From contig JAGAFU010000030.1 of assembly GCA_017627955.1 (NCBI GenBank), forward strand, positions 1-64,000: a DNA stretch of 64,000 nt. Reading direction: 5' to 3'. Origin of the DNA: Bacteroidales bacterium (GTDB lineage Bacteria; Bacteroidota; Bacteroidia; Bacteroidales; UBA932). The stretch's first letter is position 1; each line of letters begins with the position of its first letter. The notes below the pieces were generated by a model, which worked only from the letters and a program-made list of their open reading frames with translations, was not told the origin of the DNA and made no database searches. This document shows positions 42,199 to 52,085 of this stretch, in pieces. A program made the translations under genes and the position numbers.

Positions 42199-43140
42199 AT
42201 GAATTTCACTTTGACGGTTCTGGGTACGGCTTCGGCCAAGCCAACCGCCGGAAGACATCAGAGCGCCCAGGTACTTTCAGTGCGTGGGCGCTCTTTTTTA
42301 GTCGACTGCGGGGAAGGAATACAGGCCAGGCTGGAAGAGGCCCGCATCTCTCCGATGCGGATTGATTCCATATTCATATCCCACATCCACGGGGACCATG
42401 TCTTCGGCCTGCCCGGGCTGCTCTCAACTATGGGCATGCTTTCCAGGACACAGCCCCTGAATATTTACGCCCCTTCCAATTTCGGCCCGCTGCTGAAGTT
42501 TTTCCTTTCATATTACGGAGAAGGAATATCTTTTGAGATAAGGCATATTCCTTTGAATATGCGGGCGCCTGAAGTAATATACCAGACTAAGACGCTGGCT
42601 GTCAGCGCCTTCCCCTTGAATCACGGGATCGAGACGTTCGGTTTCATATTCAGGGAGAAAGAGCCTCAGCTCAACGTCAAAAAGTGGAAGATTGATGAAT
42701 ATGGGTTGACACTTTCCGAGATCGCGGCAGTCAAAAGGGGAGAGGATGTAGTCCGTGAGAATCCGGACGGATCTTTCACCGTCTTGCCCATAGATGAGCT
42801 GGGATATAAGCCATTCACCCCCCGCTCTTACGCTTATTGCTCAGACACCGCGCCATTCCAGGAAGAGGCTGAATGGGTCAAAGGGGTTGACATCCTCTAT
42901 CATGAGGCGACCTATCTGGAGACCTATGCCGATCTTGCCGCCGCGCGTCATCACTCTACCACTCTCCAGGCCGCCAGATGCGCTTTGCAGGCTGGCGCCG
43001 GGAAGCTTGTCATAGGTCATTATTCCTCCAGGGAGAAAAATGTCTCTTTGTACGAGGCTGAGTGCCGCTCCATATTCCCGGAGACTTATGCGGCTTCCGA
43101 CCTTGACACCTTCGAGGTCCCTCTCATCAAATATCAATAA
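42199..43140 (+). CDS. rnz: ribonuclease Z
   Basis: The 313-aa protein is a metallo-beta-lactamase-fold tRNA 3' endonuclease. It has the N-terminal GTASAKPTAGRHQSA, the zinc motif ISHIHGDHVFGLPG (HxHxDH, about 63-76), a C-terminal AYCSDTAP with the Asp ligand, YHEATY, and HHSTTLQAA. It matures tRNA 3' ends. The size is standard for the short bacterial form. It follows rpsA closely, so the two may share a transcript. Confidence 0.95.
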   Translation: MNFTLTVLGTASAKPTAGRHQSAQVLSVRGRSFLVDCGEGIQARLEEARISPMRIDSIFISHIHGDHVFGLPGLLSTMGMLSRTQPLNIYAPSNFGPLLKFFLSYYGEGISFEIRHIPLNMRAPEVIYQTKTLAVSAFPLNHGIETFGFIFREKEPQLNVKKWKIDEYGLTLSEIAAVKRGEDVVRENPDGSFTVLPIDELGYKPFTPRSYAYCSDTAPFQEEAEWVKGVDILYHEATYLETYADLAAARHHSTTLQAARCALQAGAGKLVIGHYSSREKNVSLYEAECRSIFPETYAASDLDTFEVPLIKYQ

Positions 43141-43146
43141 AATATT

Positions 43147-43154
43147 TATATTTG
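43147..43154 (+). promoter_or_regulatory. -7-like element before the glucosaminidase gene (TATATTTG)
   Basis: A full TAnnTTTG match lies four bases before ATG 43159, predicting a leaderless transcript. There is no -33 box. Confidence 0.3.
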
Positions 43155-43158
43155 TAAT

Positions 43159-44304
43159 ATGAGAAGGTGGATTATTGTGATAGTTGCCCTGTGGTCCGCC
43201 GCGGCGGCCGGGCAGTCCCAGATAGAGAGTTATATTACAACGTGGGCACCGACGGCGGTTCGTGAGATGTACCGTAGCGGGGTGCCTGCCAGTATCACAT
43301 TGGCCCAAGGCATTCTGGAGTCCCGTTACGGCCTATCCACTTTGGCCGCTGACGGGAATAACCATTTTGGGATCAAGTGTCACAAAGACTGGACTGGCAA
43401 GCGACAGTACCATGATGATGATGCCAAGGGGGAGTGCTTCCGCGTCTATGACACGGCGGACGAGTCTTTCAGGGACCACTCTGATTTCCTGCGTTACAGG
43501 GATCGCTACAAGTTCCTTTTCGATTTTAAGACAACTGACTATAAGTCATGGGCTTATGGTCTGAAAAAAGCCGGATATGCGACGGACCCCGGATATCCCG
43601 GCAAACTGATCAAGTACATAGAGGACTATAAACTCTATGAATATGACACAATGCCTCTGGCTGGGGTCGAGGGTCTGGAGAAGAAGGCGGAGGAAGTCGT
43701 TGATGCGGAAAAGGAATCCAAATCAGCGGACCACCAACCTTCTGTGAAGGAAAACAGATCCAAAGAAAAGGCGAAAGCCAAGGCCAAGGCCGCTAAGAGG
43801 GCCTCGAAACTGTCCCGCAAGGCCAAGCGCGCCAATTCATCTGATGAGGAGCTAACGGGGCGGATTCCCGAGTCCCCGCTTGTCCTCGAGGAACCAAAGA
43901 GGATCGACAAGAGCGATCTTGAGGAGTTCAAGTTCTCCCTGACAAGGGAGGCATATTCCAAGAATGGTGTTCCGTTCGTGACTTCCCAGGAAGGCGAGAC
44001 CTATGCGACAATCGCCTCCAGGTACGGATTGTTCCTGAAGGAGATCCTGAAATTTAACGATCTGGCCGCTCCCCAGGAGCTTCTCCCAGGGACCGTGGTC
44101 TATCTGCAATCCAAGAAGAACCAGAGCCAGAAAGGTCTGGATAAGTTTATCGTGGATGATGACTCGCAGTCTCTCCGGGACATCTGCCAGAGGTTTGGGG
44201 TCAAGATGTCCAGTGTCAGGAAGATTAACGGTTTTGATGCCGGCTATCAACCAAGAGAGGGGGATACGATCCTCTTGAGAGGAAAAAGGAGGACCCGGAA
44301 ATGA
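43159..44304 (+). CDS. glucosaminidase (GH73) with two LysM domains
   Basis: The 381-aa secreted protein (signal ending AAAGQ) has a GH73-type glucosaminidase domain: ITLAQGILESRYGLSTLA with the catalytic Glu (about 54), NNHFGIKCHKDWTGK and SFRDHSDFLRYRDRYKFLF. A lysine/alanine-rich linker (about 180-225) leads to two LysM modules (EGETYATIASRYGLFLKEIL; DDSQSLRDICQRFGVKMSSV). Such enzymes cleave the MurNAc-GlcNAc backbone during wall remodelling. It overlaps the mltG ATG by four bases, pairing two glycan-cutting enzymes. Confidence 0.92.
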   Translation: MRRWIIVIVALWSAAAAGQSQIESYITTWAPTAVREMYRSGVPASITLAQGILESRYGLSTLAADGNNHFGIKCHKDWTGKRQYHDDDAKGECFRVYDTADESFRDHSDFLRYRDRYKFLFDFKTTDYKSWAYGLKKAGYATDPGYPGKLIKYIEDYKLYEYDTMPLAGVEGLEKKAEEVVDAEKESKSADHQPSVKENRSKEKAKAKAKAAKRASKLSRKAKRANSSDEELTGRIPESPLVLEEPKRIDKSDLEEFKFSLTREAYSKNGVPFVTSQEGETYATIASRYGLFLKEILKFNDLAAPQELLPGTVVYLQSKKNQSQKGLDKFIVDDDSQSLRDICQRFGVKMSSVRKINGFDAGYQPREGDTILLRGKRRTRK

Positions 44305-45326
44305 AAAAATGGATACTGGCCTTGCTGTTCGCGGCTTTGGCCGCGATCGTTGTCGCCGGAGCTGTCGGAGGACGATGGTATGGTGATAACCGTAAACCGA
44401 ATTTTTCCGGGAGCGCGGATCTGTATATTTATCCCGGCATGTCTGTTTCCAAGGTGGCGATGTCCATCCCGGACAGTATTGTGATTAGGCGGCGCAGCCT
44501 TGAGAGGGTTATGTCCTCCCTGTCTGACGAGGACCTCAAACCAGGTCATTATGTGATCGAGAAAGGCAAGCCGAGCATCTATGTCCCTCGTATGCTCAAG
44601 GCTGGATGGCAGACCCCTGTCAACCTTACTCTCTCCGGGATGATGCGCCAGAAGGGGGCTATAGCCAGGAAGATATCCCGTCAGATGATGATGGATTCCG
44701 TCACTGTGGCTAATGCGCTGGAAAACAAGGAACTTCTGGCTTCATACGGGTTCACGCCCGACGATGTCTTCTCATTGATTATGCCGGACACGTACCAGGT
44801 CTATTGGACAGACTCCATGAAAGAGGTCCTGGACAAGCAGAAAGCCGCTTATGACGCTTTCTGGACCGCCGACAATCTCCGTTTGGCCAGCTCGCAAGGG
44901 CTCTCTCCCAAGGAAGTGTCGATCGTGGCCTCGATCGTGAAGTCCGAGTCCAATCACGAGCCGGAGTATCCTTCCATCGCCGGAGTTTACCTAAATCGCT
45001 TGCACCAGGGAATGCGCCTTCAGGCCGACCCGACCGTGGCTTTCTGCTTTGGTTATTCTCTTAATCGGGTCCTGTACAAACATCTTGAAGTGGATTCTCC
45101 CTATAATACTTATCTTCATGAGGGGCTTCCTCCGGGACCTATTTGCGTTCCCGACAAGGCTAGCCTCACGGCGGTCTTGAATCCGGACAGGCACGGCTAC
45201 TTGTATTTTTGCGCCAGCGCCGCCATGGACGGAACGCACAAGTTCGCCTCCACCTTGTCGGAGCATAACCGCAACGCAAGAGAGTTCCAGCGGGCTCTTG
45301 ACGTAAGGAGATATTCTGGGAAGTAG
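44301..45326 (+). CDS. mltG: endolytic transglycosylase MltG
   Basis: The 341-aa protein has one N-terminal transmembrane helix and the YceG/MltG domain, with catalytic Glu in IVKSESNHEPEYPSIAGVYL (about 215) and the family end NTYLHEGLPPGPICVPDKAS and YLYFCASAAMDGTHKFA. MltG cuts nascent glycan strands and is thought to terminate them. It is coupled to the glucosaminidase gene. Length and motif order are typical. Confidence 0.94.
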   Translation: MKKWILALLFAALAAIVVAGAVGGRWYGDNRKPNFSGSADLYIYPGMSVSKVAMSIPDSIVIRRRSLERVMSSLSDEDLKPGHYVIEKGKPSIYVPRMLKAGWQTPVNLTLSGMMRQKGAIARKISRQMMMDSVTVANALENKELLASYGFTPDDVFSLIMPDTYQVYWTDSMKEVLDKQKAAYDAFWTADNLRLASSQGLSPKEVSIVASIVKSESNHEPEYPSIAGVYLNRLHQGMRLQADPTVAFCFGYSLNRVLYKHLEVDSPYNTYLHEGLPPGPICVPDKASLTAVLNPDRHGYLYFCASAAMDGTHKFASTLSEHNRNAREFQRALDVRRYSGK

Positions 45327-45348
45327 TTGATTTTTAAAAGATTCGGGT

Positions 45349-47562
45349 ATGCAAGAAAGGATACGGCGTATGTTTCCCCAATTCGATGCGGCCGGCCAGG
45401 AACTGATTGGCCGGGCGTATGACGTGGCTTCCGCCGCTCTTGAGGGAATGACTCGGGAGAATGGCCGTCCTTTTCTTGACCATCCTGAAAATGTCGCCCT
45501 GATCGCCACCGACGAGATCGGTCTTCCTGCCGAGTGCGCTGCCGCCGTGTTCCTCCACGAGGCTATCCGCATGGGCTCCTGTCATCCTGAGCGAAGCGAA
45601 GGATCTATGCGAAGCGAAGGATCTATGAGAAGCGAAGGCTCTGTCTTGTCATCTTTCCCCGTCGATGTCGTCAAAATGGTCGAAGGTCTCAACAAGATCT
45701 CGACAATCAAGCCAAAGGACACTCGTCTTGAGGCCGAGAACTACAAGAAACTGATAGTCCAGTACTCGGCCGATCCCCGCGTGACAGTCCTGAAGATAGC
45801 CGACCGTCTTGAGGTTATGCGTAATCTGGACATCTTTCCGAAGAGTTCCCGGGACAACAAGGTACTTGAGACCTTGATGTTGTATATTCCTCTGGCCCAT
45901 CAGCTTGGACTTTACAATATCAAGCGGGAGATGGAGGATATCTATTTCCGCTACACGGATCCCGTCGAGTACAGGGCGATCACAAATAAGCTTAAAGCGA
46001 CAGAGAGGGACCGCGAGAGGCTCATGATGGAGTTTATCCAGCCCCTGAAGCAGGAACTCTCCAATGAGGGCATAAAATATAAACTGAAGATCAGAACAAA
46101 GGCCGCATATTCGATCTGGACCAAGATGCGCAAGCAGAAGGTTCCTTTCGAGGGCGTCTTTGATGTTTTCGCCATCCGTTTCATCATCGATTGCGAGCCT
46201 GATCCGAAGGTGGAGAAAGATCTTTGCTGGAAGGTGTTCTCATACGTCACTAAAGAGTATGAGCAGGACACTAACCGCCTTCGGGACTGGATTACCAATC
46301 CGAAGCCGAATGGTTACGAGTCGCTTCACATCACCGTGAAGAATCGCCGCGGAGCGTACATCGAGGTCCAGATCCGGACCAAGAGGATGGATGAGGAGGC
46401 TGAGAACGGCCAGGCCGCGCATTGGTCGTACAAAGGGGTACGCCATGAGGAGCAGATGGACAAATGGTTGACTTCTGTCCGCTATGCCCTTGAGCATCCT
46501 GGCGGAGCGGGCCCGGAAGATCTTCCAGAGCCTCCTTCCAAGGAGATTTTCGTGTTCACTCCGACGGGGGAGTTGAGGATACTCTCGGCCGGAGCCACGG
46601 TTCTTGACTTCGCTTTCAATATCCACACCGGCCTGGGGGTTCGTTGCACTGGCGCCAAAGTCAACGGAAAGGCGGTCTCGATCAGGGAGCGTCTCAGCAC
46701 AGGAGATGTCGTGGAGATAATGTCCGGTAAGAACCAGAAACCATCACCGGACTGGCTTAATTTCGTGGTCACATCCAAAGCGAGGAGCAGGATCAAACGT
46801 GAGCTTGACGAGGAGGAATACAAAAAGGCTTCCGCCGGAAGGGAACTTCTGGAAAGGCGGCTTAAGAACTGGAAGCTGGAGTTCCCGGACGACATGATCA
46901 CGGAGTTCCTCAAGAAACGTAAATTCTCCAGTCAGAACTCTTTCTATGCGGCGATCTCAGATTCTGTCGTGGATGTGAATGAGGTCAAGGTCTTCATTCA
47001 GGAGCATGACAAGGCCGCTGCGCTGGCGCAGGATGCCGCCAGGGAGGCGGAAGCTGCCAGGATCGGATCTCGCTCTGAAGTCTGGGACACGCCCCAGCAG
47101 GCTTCGGATGATATCCTGGTGCTCAACGCCAAGGATCTGAAGGGGCTGGACTATAAGATGGCCAAGTGCTGCCATCCTGTTTTCGGAGATGATGTCTTCG
47201 GATTTGTGACAAGGACGGAAGGAATCAAGATACACCGCATCTCTTGTCCCAACGCCTCGAGACTGATCAGCGCCTATCCTTATCGGATACAGAAGGTCCG
47301 TTGGGCCGATACTCCCTCCGGTGGCACTTTCCAAGGTACGCTTAAGGTGATTACAGGTATAGAACCATCTGTGATCGGGCGTATTACGGAAGTGGTCGGG
47401 TCCTTCAAGGCTTCCCTGAGATCATTCAATGTGGCTGAGAACAACCGCAACGGCACTTATGAGATAACCATGAGGGTGAGCGTGCCTTCCAATATGGAGC
47501 TTGACAAGGTAATATCCCAGATCAAGATCCTCAAGCACGTGATCAAAGTGAGCAGGGTTTAG
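45349..47562 (+). CDS. RelA/SpoT-family (p)ppGpp synthetase with inactive-looking HD domain
   Basis: The 737-aa RSH protein has a degenerate N-terminal HD domain: the expected HDxxED reads HEAIRMG in [13 protein letters not shown] synthetase domain follows ([43 protein letters not shown]), then TGS ([20 protein letters not shown]), a zinc-finger/helical part with MAKCCHPV, and a C-terminal ACT domain. It probably makes (p)ppGpp but does not hydrolyse it (inference). Directly after the HD remnant, residues ~77-98 ([16 protein letters not shown]...) come from an in-frame family 1 palindromic repeat whose end is expanded into three 18-bp copies. It ends in a four-base convergent overlap with uvrB. 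Confidence 0.9.
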   Translation: MQERIRRMFPQFDAAGQELIGRAYDVASAALEGMTRENGRPFLDHPENVALIATDEIGLPAECAAAVFLHEAIRMGSCHPERSEGSMRSEGSMRSEGSVLSSFPVDVVKMVEGLNKISTIKPKDTRLEAENYKKLIVQYSADPRVTVLKIADRLEVMRNLDIFPKSSRDNKVLETLMLYIPLAHQLGLYNIKREMEDIYFRYTDPVEYRAITNKLKATERDRERLMMEFIQPLKQELSNEGIKYKLKIRTKAAYSIWTKMRKQKVPFEGVFDVFAIRFIIDCEPDPKVEKDLCWKVFSYVTKEYEQDTNRLRDWITNPKPNGYESLHITVKNRRGAYIEVQIRTKRMDEEAENGQAAHWSYKGVRHEEQMDKWLTSVRYALEHPGGAGPEDLPEPPSKEIFVFTPTGELRILSAGATVLDFAFNIHTGLGVRCTGAKVNGKAVSIRERLSTGDVVEIMSGKNQKPSPDWLNFVVTSKARSRIKRELDEEEYKKASAGRELLERRLKNWKLEFPDDMITEFLKKRKFSSQNSFYAAISDSVVDVNEVKVFIQEHDKAAALAQDAAREAEAARIGSRSEVWDTPQQASDDILVLNAKDLKGLDYKMAKCCHPVFGDDVFGFVTRTEGIKIHRISCPNASRLISAYPYRIQKVRWADTPSGGTFQGTLKVITGIEPSVIGRITEVVGSFKASLRSFNVAENNRNGTYEITMRVSVPSNMELDKVISQIKILKHVIKVSRV
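45580..45644 (+). repeat. family 1 palindromic repeat with 18-bp tandem expansion inside RelA/SpoT
   Basis: After GTCATCCTGA the unit GCGAAGCGAAGGATCTAT occurs at 45591-45608 and 45609-45626, and as a variant at 45627-45644. Each unit adds six residues (RSEGSM), so the frame is kept. Confidence 0.85.
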
Positions 47563-49763
47563 CTTTTCCAGACCCGGAGATATTCCTGGAGCGCCCACAT
47601 CTCGTCCCGGTACTTGGCCGCCTGGCTGAAATCCAGTTCCGCCGCCGAGTGCTCCATCCGGCGTTTATCCTCGGCGATTGTCTTCTCGATCTGCTCCCGG
47701 CTCATGGCCCTGATCACAGGATCCTGAAGTACCGCCGCAAGGTCTGCCTTGACATAGCCGTCCACGTAGGCCGTGTTCCCTTCACGCTTCGAGTCATGCC
47801 CGAGCCCCACCGAGACGGTCCCTCTTCCAAGCTCGCTCGGATTGGGAATATAAGTCGGATCGGAGACGGAGTCCTTGGCGCTGACTCTGCCGCTGGGCCC
47901 GTTAGCCACCCTCGGATTGACTGCCGGTCCCTGGCCGGAGTCGAATGGCCGCCCTGTCGAAGGACCGTAAAGTTCCGACGCGAGAATGTTTCTCTTGACT
48001 TCCACCTGGGTGGGCGTGATCCCGTGGATCTTGTTGTATTCCATTTGCTTGGTCCGTCGGCGGTTTGTCTCCCGGATTGTCTCCTCCATCGAATCCGTGA
48101 CAGTGTCGGCGTACATGATGACAAGACCGTTGACATTTCTGGCGGCCCGGCCCGCCGTCTGGGTCAGTGCCCTTCCGGAGCGCAGGAAGCCTTCCTTGTC
48201 GGCGTCCAGAATCGCCACAAGCGAAACTGTCGGAATATCAAGGCCTTCCCTCAGGAGGTTGACTCCTACCAGGACATCGAACAGGCCGTTCTTGAAGTCC
48301 TCGATGATCTCGACTCTCTCGGAAGTGTCCACGTCGGAATGGATGTACCTGACCCTGACTCCGATCCTGTCCAGATAGTCGGTAAGTTCCTCGGCCATCC
48401 TCTTGGTCAGGGTGGTGACAAGGATCCTCTCATCGTTCTCCGCCCTCTTCCGGATCTCTTCGACAAGGTCGTCCACCTGGTTTTTCGTCGGGCGCACCTC
48501 AATCGGAGGGTCAAGGAGACCTGTAGGCCTGACAACCTGCTCAACCACAAGACCTTCCGATCTGTCAAGCTCGTAATCCGCCGGTGTGGCGCTAACATAG
48601 ACCTTCTGCCCCGTGATAGCGTTGAACTCATCGAACTTCAACGGCCTGTTGTCAGCGGCCGCGGGAAGGCGGAATCCATATTCGACAAGGACAGACTTAC
48701 GTGAATGGTCACCGCCGTACATTGCCCTGATCTGAGGGATGGTGACGCGGCTCTCGTCGATGAAGGTTATGAAATCATTAGGGAAATAGTCAATCAGGCA
48801 GAAGGGCCTCTGACCGGGTTTCCGGCCGTCGAGGTAGCGGGAATAATTCTCAATCCCGGGGCAGTACCCCATCTCCTTGATCATCTCCAGATCGTTCTCG
48901 ACCCGCTGTTGCAAGCGCTTGGCCTCCAATCCTTTCCCTATCTCGTTGAAATATTCTATTTGAGCTTTGAGGTCATCCTGGATCTGGCTTACCGCCTTGA
49001 TGCTCCGCTCCCTTGTCGTGACGAAGTTTGTGGCAGGGAATATCGGGACCTCATCCAGGTCCTCGATCCTGGCGCCTGTGACCGGATCTATCAGTGACAG
49101 CGATTCGATCTCATCGCCGAAGAACTCGATCCTGACAGCTTCGTCCGAACCTCCGAGAAACACATCCACAGTGTCTCCGCGTACCCTGAAAGTACCTCTT
49201 TTGAAGTCCACTTCCGTGCGGCTGTAGTTGGCGTCAACCAGGTGATAGAGGAGCCTTGTCAGCGAGCGTGTCTCTCCTCGTTTTACTGTCACGGATTGAG
49301 CGTGGAAATCCTCAGGGTTGCCTATGCCGTAGAGGCAGGACACGCTTGAGACAACGATCACATCCCTTCGTCCGGACATCAGGGCGGATGCCGCCGAAAG
49401 TCTCAGCTTGTCAATCTGGTCGTTGATACTCAGGTCTTTCTCAATGTATGTGTCGGTCGTCGGCAGGTAGGCCTCGGGCTGATAATAGTCGTAGTAAGAC
49501 ACGAAATACTCAACTGCGTTGGAGGGGAAGAAACTCTTGAATTCCCCGTACAGCTGGGCTGCCAGGGTCTTGTTGTGACTCAAGATCAAAGCGGGGCGCT
49601 GGAGCCTCTCGATGACATTGGCCATGGTGAAAGTTTTTCCCGAGCCGGTTACTCCTAGCAAGGTCACATCGCCGACCCCCTGCTGGAGGGCCTGGCAAAG
49701 ACCATCGATCGCCTCAGGCTGGTCGCCGGAGGGCTTGTAAGTGGATTCAAGACGGAATTTCAT
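47559..49763 (-). CDS. uvrB: UvrABC system protein B
   Basis: UvrB is the damage-verifying helicase of nucleotide excision repair. The 734-aa protein has [13 protein letters not shown], Walker [16 protein letters not shown], the beta-hairpin [21 protein letters not shown] split over motif Ia, [19 protein letters not shown] motifs, and helicase motifs V-VI ([21 protein letters not shown]). A C-terminal UVR domain ([20 protein letters not shown]) closes it. It is longer than usual because of an insertion of roughly 50 residues after ELYGPS (about 595-650), which contains a diverged family 2 palindromic repeat. ATG 49763 (MKFRLESTY) is preferred over 49781. Confidence 0.95.
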   Translation of the reverse strand: MKFRLESTYKPSGDQPEAIDGLCQALQQGVGDVTLLGVTGSGKTFTMANVIERLQRPALILSHNKTLAAQLYGEFKSFFPSNAVEYFVSYYDYYQPEAYLPTTDTYIEKDLSINDQIDKLRLSAASALMSGRRDVIVVSSVSCLYGIGNPEDFHAQSVTVKRGETRSLTRLLYHLVDANYSRTEVDFKRGTFRVRGDTVDVFLGGSDEAVRIEFFGDEIESLSLIDPVTGARIEDLDEVPIFPATNFVTTRERSIKAVSQIQDDLKAQIEYFNEIGKGLEAKRLQQRVENDLEMIKEMGYCPGIENYSRYLDGRKPGQRPFCLIDYFPNDFITFIDESRVTIPQIRAMYGGDHSRKSVLVEYGFRLPAAADNRPLKFDEFNAITGQKVYVSATPADYELDRSEGLVVEQVVRPTGLLDPPIEVRPTKNQVDDLVEEIRKRAENDERILVTTLTKRMAEELTDYLDRIGVRVRYIHSDVDTSERVEIIEDFKNGLFDVLVGVNLLREGLDIPTVSLVAILDADKEGFLRSGRALTQTAGRAARNVNGLVIMYADTVTDSMEETIRETNRRRTKQMEYNKIHGITPTQVEVKRNILASELYGPSTGRPFDSGQGPAVNPRVANGPSGRVSAKDSVSDPTYIPNPSELGRGTVSVGLGHDSKREGNTAYVDGYVKADLAAVLQDPVIRAMSREQIEKTIAEDKRRMEHSAAELDFSQAAKYRDEMWALQEYLRVWKS
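47924..47967. repeat. diverged family 2 palindromic repeat inside uvrB
   Basis: CCGGTCCCTGGCCGGAGTCG and AATGGCCGC on the plus strand align with the reverse complement of the TonB-receptor copy (CCGGTCCCTGAGCGGAGTCG, AAGGGCCGC). The far arm is degraded to CCTGTCGAAGGACCG. Confidence 0.65.
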
Positions 49764-49865
49764 CTTCGCGAAAATAACCAAAAGTGTTGTGAACTGAAAT
49801 AAAAATTGGATTTTTGAATATTTATTTATAACTTAAAACCCGAATAACACGAAAACTTTAAACCA

Positions 49866-51497
49866 ATGACAGAGAAACACCTTCTTCTTGGTGATGAGGC
49901 GCTTGCTCTTGGTGCGTTGCATGCGGGACTATCCGGCGTTTACGCTTATCCGGGCACACCTTCAACAGAGATCACCGAGTTTATCCAGAATCATCCGCTT
50001 ACCCTCGAGAGAGGGATCCACAGTGATTGGTGCGCCAATGAGAAGACCGCTATGGAGGCGGCTCTCGGGGTGTCTTATGCGGGGAAAAGGGCCCTGGTCT
50101 GCATGAAGCATGTCGGAATGAATGTTTGTGCGGACGCTTTCGTGAATTCGGCTGTTACCGGGGCGAATGGAGGCCTTGTCATAGCCGCTTGTGACGATCC
50201 TTCCCAACATTCCTCGCAGAATGAGCAGGATTCCCGGTTTTATGCGGATTTCGCCATGATGCCTTGTTTTGAGCCCTCGAATCAGCAGGAGGCGTATGAC
50301 ATGACTCGTGAGGCATTTGAATATTCAGAAGCCAACCATATCCCGGTACTGGTGAGGTTGACTACCCGGATGGCTCATTCTAGGGCTGAGGTGAGAACGA
50401 TTGAGGGAGGACCGATCTGTCAAAACGAAATGCATTTCCCTTCAGAAGACAGGGCCAGATTTTGGGTCACCCTTCCTGGAATTTCTAAAGTCAGAATCAA
50501 GGAACTCGCTGAGGATCAGTATAAATTCCGTCGCGATTCCGAAGAATCAGCGGATAATCTTCTCGTTGACGGTCCGGACCATAGTCTCGGGATCGTGACA
50601 TGTGGCATCGCTTTTAATTATCTGATGGAGAACTTCCCTTCAGGATGCCCGTATCCTGTGCTTAAGGTCACACGGTATCCTTTCCCGGTGGCTCTTCTGA
50701 AGAAGATGACGGCCTCTTGTGGGACCATCCTTGTGGTCGAGGAAGGCCAGCCTCTCATCGAGGAAAGGCTGCGGGGACTTCTTTATGATGAATTCAAGGG
50801 CAATGGTTTCGTGAGGGTCAAAGGCCGCTTGGACGGAACCCTGCCGCGGACGGGGGAACTCAACCCTGATCTGCTGAGGGCAGCTCTCGGAATGGAGCCT
50901 CTCCAGGTGTTCCAAGCCGCGAAAACCACTGTTCCGAGACCTCCCGCGCTTTGTCAGGGTTGCGGGCATAGGGATTTTTACACCGCTCTTAACAATGTGC
51001 TTCGTAAGTATGAAGGATCCAGGGTTTTCGGGGATATCGGCTGTTACACTCTCGGTTACATGCCTCCTTTCCATGCTATCCATTCTTGTGTGGAGATGGG
51101 CGCTTCACTCACAATGGCGATTGGCGCCGCCAATTCCGGTGTCTGGCCTTCCGTGGGGGTTATCGGGGATTCGACGTTCACCCACAGCGGAATGACAGGC
51201 CTGCTTGATGCTGTCAATTCGGGGGCGGACATCACCCTGTGTATTTCAGACAATCTCACTACCGGCATGACAGGAGGCCAGGATTCCGCCGGAACAGGCA
51301 AGCTGGAAGCTATCTGTGAGGCGATCGGTGTGGCCCCTGAGCACATCCGGACGATCATCCCTCTTCCTAAGAACTACCCTGAGATGGAAAGGGTGATTGA
51401 GGAAGAGATCAACTATCACGGGGTCTCGGTAGTCGTCTGCCGGAGAGAGTGCATCCAGACCGCCAAGCGTCACGCCGCCTCGGCCAAAGCGAAATGA
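49866..51497 (+). CDS. iorA: indolepyruvate ferredoxin oxidoreductase, alpha subunit
   Basis: IorA/IorB oxidise aryl-pyruvates (from Phe, Tyr, Trp) to aryl-acetyl-CoA with ferredoxin as acceptor. The 543-aa alpha subunit shows the pyrimidine-binding start LGDEALALGALHAGLSGVYA with YPGTPSTEI, the GHRDFYTALN region with CQGCGH, and the thiamine diphosphate motif VIGDSTFTHSGMTGLLDAV ... SDNLTTGMTGGQD. It ends at VVCRRECIQTAKRHA, where classical IorA continues into a two-cluster ferredoxin domain, so the [4Fe-4S] domain is absent and electron transfer must use another protein. It overlaps iorB by four bases. Confidence 0.92.
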   Translation: MTEKHLLLGDEALALGALHAGLSGVYAYPGTPSTEITEFIQNHPLTLERGIHSDWCANEKTAMEAALGVSYAGKRALVCMKHVGMNVCADAFVNSAVTGANGGLVIAACDDPSQHSSQNEQDSRFYADFAMMPCFEPSNQQEAYDMTREAFEYSEANHIPVLVRLTTRMAHSRAEVRTIEGGPICQNEMHFPSEDRARFWVTLPGISKVRIKELAEDQYKFRRDSEESADNLLVDGPDHSLGIVTCGIAFNYLMENFPSGCPYPVLKVTRYPFPVALLKKMTASCGTILVVEEGQPLIEERLRGLLYDEFKGNGFVRVKGRLDGTLPRTGELNPDLLRAALGMEPLQVFQAAKTTVPRPPALCQGCGHRDFYTALNNVLRKYEGSRVFGDIGCYTLGYMPPFHAIHSCVEMGASLTMAIGAANSGVWPSVGVIGDSTFTHSGMTGLLDAVNSGADITLCISDNLTTGMTGGQDSAGTGKLEAICEAIGVAPEHIRTIIPLPKNYPEMERVIEEEINYHGVSVVVCRRECIQTAKRHAASAKAK

Positions 51498-52081
51498 ATA
51501 TGAAAAAAGATATCATACTATCGGGCGTTGGAGGACAAGGAATCCTCTCGATCGCCACAGTTATCGGGAAAGCGGCCCTGGAGGACAATCTCCACCTCAA
51601 ACAGGCGGAAGTCCATGGCATGAGCCAGAGGGGCGGAGATGTCCAGAGCAATCTGCGTCTCTCTACTGAACCCATATTCAGTGATTTGATTCCGAAAGGG
51701 GAGTGTGACCTCATCCTTTCCCTTGAGCCGATGGAAGCCCTACGCTACCTTCCCTGGTTGTCTCCGGAAGGATGGGTTGTCACCAATTCGGCTCCTTTTG
51801 TGAATATTCCTGATTATCCTCCTGTCGAGGAAGTCCTTGAGGAACTGAGGGTTGTGAAGAATGTCGTCGTTCTGGATTGTGATGCGGCGGCGCGCTCGGC
51901 CGGCTCTCCACGCGGGGCCAACATGATTCTTCTCGGGGCCGCGGCGACCGCATTGAGTGATATTCTTGACCCCAAGAAGCTCAAGGATGGGATAGCGGCT
52001 GTCTTCTCCCGTAAAGGCTCCGCTGTCGTGGAAGCGAATCTCGCGGCATTTGAGGCCGGTTTTGAATTGTCAAAAAAATGA
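51494..52081 (+). CDS. iorB: indolepyruvate ferredoxin oxidoreductase, beta subunit
   Basis: The 195-aa gamma-type domain protein starts MNMKKDIILSGVGGQGILSI and has KQAEVHGMSQRGGDVQSNLR, the conserved CoA/pyruvate-side motif of 2-oxoacid:ferredoxin oxidoreductases. It partners IorA. ATG 51494 forms an ATGA overlap with the iorA stop and is preferred over the earlier open frame. Five bases separate it from the aminotransferase gene, keeping transamination and oxidative decarboxylation in one operon. Confidence 0.93.
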   Translation: MNMKKDIILSGVGGQGILSIATVIGKAALEDNLHLKQAEVHGMSQRGGDVQSNLRLSTEPIFSDLIPKGECDLILSLEPMEALRYLPWLSPEGWVVTNSAPFVNIPDYPPVEEVLEELRVVKNVVVLDCDAAARSAGSPRGANMILLGAAATALSDILDPKKLKDGIAAVFSRKGSAVVEANLAAFEAGFELSKK

Positions 52082-52085
52082 TGTT

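Noticed and set aside
45591..45644. Three regularly spaced repeats, considered as a CRISPR array
   Set aside because: Units are 18 bp, directly abutting without spacers, in frame within a coding gene.
49764..49865. Promoter for uvrB (TTTC-N19-TATTTTCG on the minus strand)
   Set aside because: Spacing is right but both boxes carry a mismatch, so support is too weak to list.
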